Shown: piece by piece, positions 25,441-36,678 of the stretch
Numbering within the stretch: the stretch's first letter is position 1
How the letters are laid out: each line of letters begins with the position of its first letter
DNA from: Xanthostigma xanthostigma
Taxonomy: Eukaryota > Arthropoda > Insecta > Raphidioptera > Raphidiidae
Direction of reading: 5' to 3'
DNA length: 64,000 nt
Assembly: GCA_963575645.1 (NCBI GenBank)
Contig: OY754472.1
Location: 930,001-994,000 of the forward strand
Program-made: the position numbers and the translations under genes
The notes under the pieces: model-generated
Database searches by the model: none
Seen by the model: the letters and a program-made list of their open reading frames with translations, nothing else
Told to the model about the DNA's origin: nothing

Positions 25441-25703
25441 AATAAGCTTCTATTCATGTGAAATGCACTAACTAGATATACTCATATTAGCGTTGTGAGA
25501 ATACAACGCCAGCTAGCTCAATCGGTAGAGCATGCGACTGTCAATTCATCAGGGTCGTGGGTTCGAGCCCTACGTTGGGCGAATACATTTTTATTTTCTA
25601 CATTGCTTTCTTCTAAGGCTTACATTTAAATTTATTTTAATTTTATTTAATTAATTAAAAAAAAATTATTAGTTAAAAAAAGTATAAATACTGCTTTTTA
25701 TCG
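25441..25703 (+). repeat. tRNA-derived insertion (SINE-like) inside Helitron H3
   Basis: Extra 263 bp relative to other H3 copies. It holds a leader of about 65 bp, a tRNA-Lys-like head and an AT-rich tail. No clear target duplication seen. Confidence 0.55.
25508..25581 (+). pseudogene. tRNA-Lys-like relic
   Basis: GCCAGCTAGCTCAATCGG (A box) and GGTTCGAGCCCTACG (B box) match insect tRNA-Lys, but the acceptor stem does not pair fully and the anticodon arm has about two extra bases and no stem. It is not a working tRNA. Either a pseudogene or the head of a SINE. Confidence 0.7.
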
Positions 25704-25880
25704 ACAAAAACTTTTGAACGGTAACTCCGATCATCATGAAATTTGGACACAACATTCATCTCGGTAAACTAAGATGAATGTGTGTACTCATGTTCCTCCC
25801 TTCCCCATTCGTTCTTTTACACCGTCCTTCTAGTAAATTTTTTGACAAAGTACTCTTAACAGCTTTAGAAATAAATTTAA

Positions 25881-26236
25881 TCTATATTACTATAATATAT
25901 AAAGCTTAAGAGTTTGTTTGTTTGTTTGGTTGAACGCGCTAATCTCAGGAACTACTGGTTCGAACTGAAAAAAAAATTGTTGGATAGCCCATTTATCCAG
26001 GAAGGTTATAGGCTATATAATATCACGCTACGACTAATAGGAGCGGAGCATCAATGAAAAATGTCGCAAAATGTAACTCAAAATTTGTACAAAGACTTTT
26101 GAACGGTAACTCCGATCATCATGAAATTTGGACACAACATTCATCTCGGTAAACTAAGATGAATGTGTGTACTCATGTTCCTCCCTTCCCCATTCGTTCT
26201 TTTACACCCGGGGGAAACCGGACGGGACCGCTATAG
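25881..26236 (+). mobile_element. Non-autonomous Helitron, family H3
   Basis: Begins TCTATATTACTATAATAT after A and ends ACCGGACGGGACCGCTATAG before T. The copy is close to the minus-strand copy at 8717-9014. Confidence 0.75.
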
Positions 26237-26918
26237 TAATTTACTATATGAATCATTGTCTATCTACTCAACGTGCGGTGAGCGAAGGCAGCAAAGCGTA
26301 TCGAAAATATATCTGCGTCTCTTTCTTCGATTTTCACTTAAATGTTATTTCAACCTATATTCAAAGATACATAGGATGACAGGTTTTTTGGAGGACACCG
26401 GAAGTTATCCCTATTTCATGGTTCCGCCGACTCCAGTTTGCCAACCATTGTATTTTTCTTTTAAACAGGGCTTAAATTTCCCAAATAACTGGCCTTTACG
26501 GCTGTACACAGGGTTTGAGTGTTACGGGCTCTCCTACTATAATCTGCAGTTATAAAATGGAGCAAAACGTTGAAGTGTCGCACATAAACAAAGGAAGGCG
26601 CAAGTTCAATTGTGCATTTTAAAGTGTAAAACAAATAACTCTTTGGATAGAAGCACAGAAGCGTATAGACGATGAGCACTTAATTAGAGCGGAGGCGGGG
26701 GGCGGGGAAACAAATGAAGATCGATGGCACAATTCCAGGATGCAGGTGCTGCATACAAATTAGGTCGATTTTTTGTACCTTACAGTCAGTAGACGAAAAT
26801 TTGTCCTCACATTATAGCCTCTTGAGGTATTTCCTTTATGAAGTAAAACTTCTTTTGGCATGGTAGATTGATTTTTGAGATTCAAAATGTAACGAACGTG
26901 CCGCAATGTATATACCGT
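26237..26918. other. Gene-free stretch
   Basis: Apart from the right arm of the inverted-repeat block, no gene or element recognised. The 130-codon frame at 26163-26555 runs across a Helitron end and is not supported. Confidence 0.5.
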
Positions 26919-27005
26919 ATACAATTCTATACAATTGTATATAATTGTTTATATGATAACGCGCGTTCAACGCGCCGCCAAAGCGCGTTATCATATAAAC
27001 AGTTA
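26919..27005. repeat. Fragment of GCGC-rich palindromic MITE
   Basis: CTATACAATTGTATATAATT, TTTATATGATAACGCGCG and its inverse form a hairpin matching the inner part of the adjoining element (27006-27293). Confidence 0.75.
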
Positions 27006-27293
27006 GGCCTAGCACACATGAAGAGCGTTCAACGCGCGTTGGCCCAACGCGCGTTTACAACTTCTATACAATTGTATATAATTGTTTATATGATAACGCG
27101 CGTTCAACGCGCCACCAACGCGCGTTTACATGTAAACAGTTATATATAATTGTATATAACTGTTTATATGATAACGCGCGTTGGTGGCGCGTTGAACGCG
27201 CGTTATCATATAAACAATTATATACAATTGTATAGAAGTTGTAAACGCGCGTTGGGCCAACGCGAGTTGAACGCTCTTCAGGTATGCTAGGCC
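27006..27293. mobile_element. Palindromic MITE with TTA duplication (Harbinger-like)
   Basis: Inverted ends GGCCTAGCACACATGAAGAG / the near-inverse on the right, with TTA at 27003-27005 and 27294-27296. The whole 288 bp is one long palindrome with CGCGCGTT-rich inner arms. A 3-bp TTA duplication and GGCC ends fit PIF/Harbinger. Confidence 0.8.
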
Positions 27294-27490
27294 TTATAAT
27301 CATTAATTAATTATTAGAAGAAAAAACAGCAGAGTTACCTATAGAGCAATTGCTTTTAAATATAGAAAACCAATTTATAAAATTTGGAACTTATTGTAAC
27401 ATGTTTTGAGGAAAATAAATAAATAAATAAATTTCAAACACGTCTGTACAGAAAAATATACCCCACTCTTTACCTAATACTTTACAAATA

Positions 27491-28054
27491 TAAAGCGGCC
27501 CATAGATGCTTAATATTATTGCGCAATATTTGGGTTTGTGGAATATAATTGACCGTGTGTAGACGAGATTGAACGCTTGCGCAATATATTGTGTGATTTT
27601 TAAAATCTTGAAAATATATTGCACAAACGGGGAAATATTGTGCCGTCTGTTGTCAAGATTGCGCAATATCCCGTCAGTTGATCTCAAGTATAGCGGTCGT
27701 TTCAACAAGTCGTCTCAACTACGCCTCAACAAGGGTGACAAAAAAGCCGAAAAACAATTTATTGTTGAATTTATGGAGGTGTATCGTGGTCTTCCGGCCC
27801 TGTGGGATGTGAAGTCCAAAGACTATAAAATCGTGACTGGAGTTCTGGTGGGGACTGTTTGCACAATGTGGCTGTACCGTCTGTGCTCGCAAATCGCAAT
27901 TGAGCAATATATTGCACAACCTTCAATATCGCCTCCATTTTTTGCACAAACCAAAACATTGTACCTACAATAATATTGACCGTCTAGGGGCCGCTGTCAA
28001 AATATTGTGCAACCCACATTGCACAATAATATTGAGTGTCTATGGGCCGCTTTA
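27491..28054. mobile_element. Harbinger-like MITE with MADF-domain fragment
   Basis: Inverted ends AAAGCGGCCCATAGA / TCTATGGGCCGCTTT flanked by TA. Subterminal arrays of TTGYGCAATAT palindromic words. The centre encodes [20 protein letters not shown] and VKSKDYK (about 27749-27829), the first part of a MADF DNA-binding domain. PIF/Harbinger elements commonly carry a Myb/MADF-type second gene. Target duplication length is not clear. Confidence 0.7.
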
Positions 28055-29446
28055 GTTAACTTTTTTTTAAATAATGCTTGACTAAACTAGGCAATAAATG
28101 CACAAATTATTTATGTTTCTTTATTTGATACACTTGTTCGAGCATTCAAGCATTTAGTGACTGCGAGCGATGAACAAAAAAACACTGATTTTTAGCTTAG
28201 ACATTTTCACAGATAATATTTGAGAAACGTGGACAACAAAAATAAAAAAATATAAAACATACATTTTCCACAATACCTTTATAAATTTCTTGCTGGTAGA
28301 CGCTTTGCCGGTCGATATTTTTCGTTGACGATTATTGACAGTTGGAAATTCGTTTGTTTCTTGAGAAGTTAGTCTCACCAGCAACTGACCAGCGAATTGG
28401 AGAACATTCCATGTTGACACTTTAATTTAAAACCGAAAACATGTAACAATGCATTATTTATTTAACAACAATTCTATCAAAGCATTTCCTATACCGCAAT
28501 TCAATTTTTACACTGATTTAAAACATTTTTTCAAGCACTGAACGACCTTCCAGCAACAACGTCTTTGGTGTACTAACGATAGGCCAATCGCGGTACGGGG
28601 GGGTATGAAAACACGATTCTATTCCTTGGTTTATAATTTTTGCAAAAATAATGACTTTTCCCCATTAGAAACTTCCAAAAGCTTCAGAAAACGTTTTTTT
28701 TTTACTTACAGATTAATATTTAATAAAAATACGTCTGCTTGAAATTAGAATTTTTTTACTTTTCGTTATTTTGACGTTTGACAGCTGAATTAAAATACAA
28801 TTTTCTAATATCTGTTTGACCCATGGTTTGACCGGACTGCAGCATTCATGGTTTTCAGATTATGGTATTGTCATCAATAAAGTACTTATGCAAATTTTCA
28901 AGTAATTTATCAAAATCAAAATCGACATGCAGCCAAATTGACTGAACGCTAAGGAAAGTATCTTTGACACGCGACCTTCGCACCAACTCGTGTTTGATTT
29001 TTTTCAAAAGTGGTTCACCCAAAACTTACAAACACGTGGCAACAGCGTTATTCTTAATTATAAAAAAATATTTACGCAAAATGCCAGACAAATGATACTT
29101 ATACATTTTTAATTTCTAAATTTTTTAAATCTTATTTTTGTAAACAAAATAACAATTATGATAGTTTTCATGTATTTAAAAATGATTACAGACGTACAAT
29201 AAAATTTAATGACCCTTGACGACGTACTGCTGCAGTCCATTTTTTTCCTCTCTAATTCATAAGAAAATCCAGGAAAACGGTGGAATAGTAATTCTGGATG
29301 TTTAGTTGGTGTATCTTTACAATCAACAACACAGCACTTCCGATTTCATAGCTTTTTCCCCATTTTATTCGACAATTAATCCTTATTAAAATGCACGTAT
29401 AACATAATATGACATAATGACACTAAGGTTTTGACTAAACCAGATT
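28055..29446. other. Gene-free stretch
   Basis: No gene or clear element. Short open frames have no family features. Confidence 0.5.
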
Positions 29447-29855
29447 AAAAAAAAAAGACGGGTTGCACTCCGGGAGTGCCGGCAGAAATGAAAACTTGAA
29501 TATTAACGTCTTAATTTTTTGCATTTAGAAGCATTGTTTATTTATTGGCAACACTTGTAAATAAAATGGTTTGTATCATAGATTGCATTTTTATGTACGA
29601 TATTTCAACGCTAGATGTCTAACGTTGTATAAAAAATAAAATGGTTTGTATCATAGATTGCATTTTTATGTACGATATTTCAACGCTAGATGTCTAACGT
29701 TGTATAAAAAGTATCTGGCAATTACTATCACTTAGAGAGTCTCACCCAGTTCTTACTTTTCCTGACGCGAGTTTAACATTTTTTACCCATTACAAAAAAA
29801 GTGTACAACGCCGCTAAAGAAGTTTTCACTTCAAAAAAAAAACACGAGGGGGCGC
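29447..29855 (+). mobile_element. Unclassified element C, copy 1
   Basis: Shares with copy 2 (33412-33917) its left part GACGGGTTGCACTCCGGGAG..GAAGTGAAAAC-like and right part ACAACGCCGCTAAAGAAG..TTTTCACTTC. GAAGTGAAAAC and GTTTTCACTTC are inverted near the ends, bounded by A runs. Centre contains a 75-bp tandem pair. Confidence 0.6.
29561..29710. repeat. Exact 75-bp tandem duplication
   Basis: The unit beginning ATAAAATGGTTTGTATCATA and ending ACGTTGTATAAAA occurs at 29561 and again at 29636 with no visible difference, suggesting a recent event or an assembly artefact. Confidence 0.9.
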
Positions 29856-30670
29856 AATAGTCGCCTGTCAAAAGATATACTTTCCTAGCGTATACCTTCT
29901 GTAGAGAAAATACAGTGATGTTTATAATTTGTGATGAACCATTTGGACTCCATCCTTATAAGAATTTCATTTGCAACAGGAACAGTGCAGACAATTTACA
30001 CAACGCTTGCTGGCATTTGCATTATGCGGTAATGGCACTTTAGTGCTTTAATTACTAACGACTGCCAACTGTTCAATGCTTGTGCCAGACATTCGTAGCT
30101 ATGCTCTCGTTTTTTCAAACAGTATTTTTCAGTTTTACGGTACACGAAACACAACGATAGCTTGTAGACATAAAGTGTTTTTCAAGAGAAAATAAAAACT
30201 GCTGTTTATACCAACTAATTTTCTCACGCCTCAAACGACGTGATAGACAACATGCCATCCTTAAAATCTGATTATCATAATCATTAATAATTTGTTAACA
30301 AAATAGGGTATTTTGCACCATGTAAGAAAAAATCTATTAATACATATACTTGATAGATTTTGTAAAAAGCAAACAAGAAATGTTGATTTCTGTTATTAAT
30401 AATGCACTATAAATTTGATAATTCAATTTTGAGAATTGTATTTTTTAATCTGTTCTTCAAAAGTCTAAAACGCTGTTCGCCATGTTGGATTCCGGCGTGA
30501 CGTCACTTCGTCTGTAAACTGCGTACGTTTATGTTGTGCTGTGTGTTATTTTGAAGTTATTTCAAGTTATTATCACGTTTATATATTTCTATTCCGTATT
30601 TTATTGATTTCGTAAAAGCAGAAAGTACTAATTTACTAAGGATACATACGCTTAATAAATACATTTTTAA
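29856..30670. other. Gene-free stretch
   Basis: No gene seen. CGCCATGTTGGATTCCGGCG at 30479 resembles CGCCATATTGGATT at 1384. Confidence 0.45.
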
Positions 30671-30739
30671 ATAAAGTATTACCATAGATAAACGTATTAT
30701 ACTTAGGAAGATAAGTATCCTAGTTAACCAAAATGAGAC

Positions 30740-30965
30740 CACTTATGATGCTCGCCGCTAGGTGGCCACCTATTGACGAGCATCATAAGCTAAATTTTTT
30801 TAATCTGCGAGTGTAGAATATGTAGAGTTTCCATAGTGAATTGTGCTGATAATGGTTCGGCCGTCTGGTGACTAGCATCATAACTACATATGTTTTCCGT
30901 AGTGAATTGTGCAGGCAATTTGGTCCTCTAGTGACCAGCATCATAACTACATTTGTTCTTCAAAG
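30740..30965. repeat. About 64-bp tandem units with GCATCATAA
   Basis: Three diverged units each contain GACNAGCATCATAA preceded by a TAGGTGGC, CTGGTGAC or CTAGTGAC core. The first is a palindrome of about 46 bp centred on TAGGTGGCCACCTA. Confidence 0.7.
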
Positions 30966-31602
30966 ATCCTCTTCCGTCATTCAACTGTATTGTACAATAT
31001 CCCGCGGTGACATTAAGTAAATGAATAACTTTAATTAAAATTTTATTTTTAAACAAAGTTCTGATGTTGAGTCAAAAAAATCCGAACAAAAATATAAATT
31101 CAAGAAATAAGATTATGTATTTCATTTTGAATTATTTTTATTATCTTAATTAATTAGATGCTTATACCGACACTGTACTTCTCCCATAATAAAATAATTG
31201 ACATGATCTTCGATGCTACAAAATAATATGTCATTCACAATTGTAGAGTAGAATACATAACCAAAGTGGACGAAAAATGCACCCTGTATTACATGTTATA
31301 AATTTGTTAAAATCCGTAGGTGAAAAAATATATGATTAATTATTTAACGGCCTGACAGTTGAATTTTTTTTTAAAGATTTTTCAGAGATGATATTTTTTT
31401 TGGTATCTATAGTCCAGAAATATAATAAAGAGAATGTTCGACTATTTTTTTTTAAATTCGTATTCATGGTTTTAAAATATAAACAGCCTTATGTATGATT
31501 TGAAAAAATTCTGTCGGTACGTTCATAAATTGTGTCAAAAAATTATTTCTTATTTCATTTCCGAGAATTTTTCAATAATGATTACCTTTAATATGTCTTA
31601 AT

Positions 31603-32592
31603 ATTAAAATGAATTCGTATCCATGATTTTGATTAAACTGTGAAACAGACTAAAAAAAACGTTACCACGACTATTCAAAATCAAATTTGAAAATTCAAAA
31701 ATTTTGAATTATATTTGGTTTTTTACATTTATTTAGAAATTTAAGTGCCGTTGTTTACGTGGCGTTTCTATGGTTTGAAACAAACGGGGAACTGTCGTCA
31801 CGGAAAACTGTAAATTATCATTTATCACATAACGTCAAAAAAAAAATAAAATTGATGGTTTTTAACAATTTATAAACCATTGAGCGAGTAATTGGGATCA
31901 ATTTTTCTGACAATTTTATTATATAAATAATAATAAATTATAATTATAATAAATAATAATAATAATAAATTATAATAAATTATCGACCAATTTTTCAGAC
32001 AATTACCTATATTGACAAAAATATATAATTATAATTCAATAAATTTATTGAATTATAATTATATATTTTTGTCAATATAATTGTCTGAAAAATTGGTCGA
32101 TAATTTATTTATTGAAGAGTACTAATCAGACGTTAATCAAAGATTCAAATATCAAAATGTTTATTACTAGCCATTATACACGTCACTGCACACGTTAGTA
32201 GAAATTTTATTTTATTTCTATTGACAAAATATGTCAGTACCTATTTGTAAAGTTGAAATGATCCTTGATGAATATTAAATTGTCTTAAATTATTAATTAA
32301 AATGAATTCGTATTCAGTATTTTGATTAAAATGTGAAACAGACTAAAAAAACGTTACCACGACTATTCAAAATAAAATTTGAAAATTCAAAAAATTTGAA
32401 TTACATTTGGTTTTTTTATTTATTTTAGAAATTTATTTGTGCCGTTGTTTACGCGGCGTTTCTATGATTTGAAACAAACGGAACTGTCGTCACGGAAAAC
32501 TAAAATTATCACATACCTACGTCAAAAATAAAAAAAAACATTGATGGTTTTTAACAATTTATAAACCATTGAGCGCGTAATTAGGATCAGTA
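31603..32592. repeat. 295-bp direct duplication flanking a fold-back
   Basis: 31603-31899 and 32297-32592 are diverged direct copies (ATTAAAATGAATTCGTAT ... ATAAACCATTGAGCG). Between them is fold-back family B copy 2 (31975-32110). Confidence 0.8.
31975..32110. repeat. Fold-back family B, copy 2
   Basis: TTATCGACCAATTTTTCAGA ... AATATATAATTATAATTCAA and its inverse form a near-perfect hairpin of about 65-bp arms. Confidence 0.85.
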
Positions 32593-33063
32593 TAGAGGTA
32601 GCTTTAAGATTATCTGAACTTTTAGTTTAACCATAATGTAGGTGGAAGCACAAAACAACATTCAGTTTGTGGGCCAGGGGTATGAAACGTAAGAGGTTTA
32701 CTATATAAAAGTGGTCTCATTTTGGTTAACTAGGTTACGAATCTTCCTAAGTATAATACGTTTATCTATGGTATTACTAACTTGTATATCTACTTACACT
32801 GGTAATGTAATAATAACAGCGATCTTAAATATTTTTAATTGTAGTGTTACTATGGTTACTGTGCACTATCGTTATTATTTACAATCATAGTGACGTCACG
32901 AGTCGTTTTCGCGCGAAAACTCATAACGATAAATTAAAAGTCATTTTTATGGCACTATTCAGTTATAAAATATTATTATAAAAATTGTAGTGCTTCTTTT
33001 TCCCTTTAGGATTCATTTAAAACACTTTTTAAAAAACAGTGTAATAGCCTATTATAATATATA

Positions 33064-34000
33064 CAGTGTAAACTCCATTTACCGTCACTCGATATAACGA
33101 GAAACTCCTTAAAACGTCGAAATTACTTAACTCTAGTTGGTTCCCTTGTTCATACAATGATACACTCTAAATAACGACACACCCACTCTAAATAACGACA
33201 ACAATACGTCATCACTAAGCAATAAACAGTATTTGTTTGTCATTTTGTTGTTTTGTTGTCGGCATCATGCGTACGGAAGATTCTAAGAAATTCGTTCTTT
33301 TGTTTGTTGGGATTATCTTTCATATGTTTAGCTCAGCTGCTTATCGATAAGTTATAATATTCTTAGTTGGTCAGTTGTAAATTTTATATATTATGAGTAA
33401 AAGCATATTATAGTAAAAAAAAGACGGGTTGCACTCCGGGAGTGCCGGCGGAAGTGAAAACCTAGATGTACTTAAACTAAATTTCGCTAGTAGTAATATA
33501 AGTTACATGCAGTGCAAAAAATTATAAGCTATAAGCTTTGACAAAACATTAAGAGATGTCGCTATGCATCCAGGTTTCGTAAAACTACACATTTATAAAA
33601 TTACATGCAGCCAGTCACTGGATGTAATTTTTAAATTTGTAGTTTTACGAAACCTGAGTACATGGCGACATCTCTTAAGGTTTTGTTAAAGCTTATAGCT
33701 TATAATTTTTTGCACTGCATGTAACTTATATTGCTACTGACATCTAGCGAATTTTAGTATATGTACTGCCGAAGCAAGTACGGTAGACCGTCTCAACAAC
33801 TCGTCAGGATCACATGACCCTGACGCCTGACGCGTCAGATCTGATGCGAGTTTAACAGTTTTTACCCATTACAAAAAAAGTGTACAACGCCGCTAAAGAA
33901 GTTTTCACTTCAAAAATATTAATGGATTATTCTTCTCTCCGTTTAACGACAGCTCTAACGTGCGCTGTCCCTTGAGTGTCGTTATATAGAGTTTACACTG
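33064..34000. mobile_element. pogo-like MITE copy b, with nested element C
   Basis: Inverted ends CAGTGTAAACTCC.. and ..GAGTTTACACTG with TA on both sides (33062-33063, 34001-34002). Interior shared with copy a. Element C copy 2 is inserted at TAGTAAA | ATATTAATGG. No full transposase frame. Confidence 0.85.
33412..33917 (+). mobile_element. Unclassified element C, copy 2
   Basis: Same ends as copy 1. The centre is a fold-back: AAGTTACATGCAGTGCAAAA ... AGAGATGTCGC ... GTTTCGTAAAACTACA and inverse (33497-33740). It ends ACTGCCGAAGCAAGTACGG followed by the common right part. Confidence 0.7.
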
Positions 34001-35328
34001 TATATACTTAGGTATATAATATTTAGATTTAAGGATAGCCGAAATCACTGGACGCCGTTGTTTGTATGTTTTACAAAACCAGCAGGTCTTGGGAATTTTA
34101 CAATAAAGAAAGAAAAAAGTTTTCGGACATTTTGAAAAATGTTACATTTTATATGTATAATACACATGTCTTTTGGATGTCGACACAATAAAATTGATTA
34201 CCTCGATTTAAAGTGATGTATAGAACCAACTTTTGCAAACTATCATCTCATTTATTTTCCTTCCCCCAATATAAGATTTGCGCACTTTACTGTCGATATG
34301 AAAAATTGTTGCCACATTTCAAAAAGAAAGTTTGCGAAGAATGAAATGATTCTAGACGTTAACGAGATATGTAGCGCCATCCGCCGGCCGAAGCTCGTAT
34401 TCACGCCGGAAACAACAGCTGACTCCACGAGCCGAGTGATAAACGAACGAGCAGCTACAATTTTTCGACACAGCGAGCGCTGCCGGCAAAAGAGAAAAAT
34501 GCCGATGACGTGAAGGTGGAGCCATTCCGTTTTCTCGATTCAACCGACGCGCCCGCTAGCAAGCGAGTTTAAGGAAAAGTAATACGTTTATCAGAGATAA
34601 CCCGACGTTTATAAGACAATAGCATTAAGAATTGTAGTATGTAACAATAAACTCTACCTTAACAATCGCCGAGTTCTTATTTAGACAACCTAGCGAGCAC
34701 CGGGAGTTGGCTCACACACAACAATTCCCAAAGATATATTTATAGTTAATAATATTAGAAAACTGTATATTAAGGCGTGGTACATGAACTATTGGCGTTT
34801 ATCGAGAAACTACTTAACCGATTCTTCTCAAACAAGCCAAGTGAGTGTAGTTTTGAGTAAATTCAAGATGCGTAGGTATATTCAACAAGTAACTCGCAAT
34901 TTAAAGACAGATAGGAAATGCCAAATCAATATTTACACGAATAAACCCCCGGTGTGGAAAACTGATATGATAAAGAGATAATAATTATATCTCATCACAC
35001 AGGGTCTAATAATGATTTTAAAAATCCAGATTCTATTAGAACTCATTGAATTTGGTAATATTAACAATATGACTTTAAGTGGCGCCTCACAACAGAATTT
35101 TGTTGAAACGAATCGTGGTGAGGTGACAATGATAAATTTTAAACGTAGCCAGAGACCCAGAGACCTCTTCTTGCAGAAATTCTATACAATTTAAAAATAT
35201 GTTAAGATTTTATATTTGCATAAAAATGTTCGTTCGTCCTTCCTAAATCCTAGAACAAAAAGTTTAAACAAGACAACAATACCGATAAATCGTTTGCTCC
35301 ACCAGTATCTTCCGATTTGGAAGTTTTG
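34001..35328. other. Intergenic stretch before HINT1
   Basis: Includes a possible promoter region for HINT1 just upstream of 35329, with no TATA box that I can assign. 34302-34729 could be a solitary LTR-like fossil (TGTTG..CAACA ends, AATAAA inside), but no target duplication was found, so family and age are left open. Confidence 0.35.
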
Positions 35329-35385
35329 ATGCCCACTGGCCACAAGCAAACAATTGAACCAAACTCAAAGACAGTTGAACGAAAA

Positions 35386-35903
<518 letters not shown>

Positions 35904-36013
35904 TTATTAAGCTTTATAATATTTACATGCAATGTCATATATATTGCGAAATGAAAAAGGCATCTGCTATCAACCAATAATTCTGCTTGTATTTGTTTCC
36001 ATGTAAGATTGTT

Positions 36014-36032
36014 AATAAAATACAAAAATAAA
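36014..36032 (+). promoter_or_regulatory. Candidate HINT1 polyadenylation signals
   Basis: Two AATAAA hexamers (36014-36019 and 36027-36032) lie about 110-125 nt after the HINT1 stop and just before a palindromic MITE. Confidence 0.6.
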
Positions 36033-36450
36033 TCTTATGTTCGATTAAACTCGGTATTCATTTTTGGTCTATAAGAGCTGGCTACGGAGAAAATGGGTGA
36101 CTCGGTGCAGAGCTGAAAATTTGCAGAATAATAGGAGATAGTACAAGTACGTAGGGAAAAAATTGCCAGAAGGCTAGGCGGAAGATAAAGAGCCGCCAGA
36201 AGGCGCTAATGTTGCGAAAAATCAGTGCACTTCTGGCAATTTCTATACTTATTCTGTAATTCAAAACTAGATTATATATTATATTATACATTATATACTT
36301 ATAAGGGCATACTGAAAATTCAAACATGATATAATAATTACATTCGACAAATATTCAAAATTATTAATGTCATTTTGATAGAAATAAAATTAATCGTCAT
36401 ATTTCATTAATAAAATTACGTTGTTATAACAACGTAATTTTATTAAAATC

Positions 36451-36540
36451 TTTGATTAACGTCTGATTAGAACTCTTCAATAAATAAAATTATCGACCAA
36501 TTGTCTGAAAAATTGGTCGATAATTTTATTTATTGAAGTA
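36451..36540. repeat. Fold-back family B, copy 3
   Basis: TTCAATAAATAAAATTATCG, ACCAATTGTCTGAAAAATTG and the inverse, with almost no loop. Inserted in the centre of P1 copy 1. Confidence 0.85.
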
Positions 36541-36678
36541 ATTTTATTAATTTATTTAATTTTATTACTATCAAAATGACATTAATAATTTTGAATATTT
36601 GTCGAATGTAATTATTATATCATGTTTGAATTTTCAGTATGCCCTTATAACTATATAATGTATAATATATTTAATATA

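Larger units (their letters stand above)
25239..25819 (+). mobile_element. Helitron H3 copy split by a tRNA-derived insertion
   Basis: Starts TCTATACTAATATATAAAGC. Sequence collinear with the other H3 copies runs to about 25440 (GTATCTCAAAA) and resumes at about 25704 (ACAAAAACTTTTGAACGG). The GC-rich 3' end is absent. Confidence 0.75.
24744..26330. repeat. Inverted-repeat block enclosing two Helitron copies
   Basis: 24755-24842 and 26246-26320 are inverted copies (ATTGTCTATCTACTCAA, AAGCGTATCGAAAATATATC, GCGTCTCT). The enclosed 1.4 kb contains two H3 Helitrons in direct orientation and a tRNA-Lys relic. Whether the arms are the ends of one element is uncertain. Confidence 0.7.
30671..32790. 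repeat. 2.1-kb inverted-repeat block
   Basis: 30675-30742 and 32712-32785 are inverted (ACCATAGATAAACGTATTAT, ACTTAGGAAGAT, CCTAGTTAACCAAAATGAGA, CCAC). Between them are tandem 64-bp units, a 295-bp direct duplication and a fold-back. Could be one composite element. Confidence 0.7.

Noticed and set aside
25508-25581. A functional tRNA gene (Lys or Asp anticodon)
   Set aside because: Acceptor and anticodon stems do not pair and the anticodon arm has extra bases; the sequence lies within an insertion in a Helitron.
26163-26555. 130-codon plus-strand frame
   Set aside because: It starts inside a Helitron 3' end and crosses the inverted-repeat arm; no family features.
30671-30965. CRISPR-like array of 64-bp units
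   Set aside because: Only three diverged tandem units, no spacers, eukaryotic context.
34302-34729. A solitary LTR
   Set aside because: TGTTG..CAACA ends and an AATAAA are suggestive, but no flanking duplication or second copy was found, so it was not listed as a mobile element.
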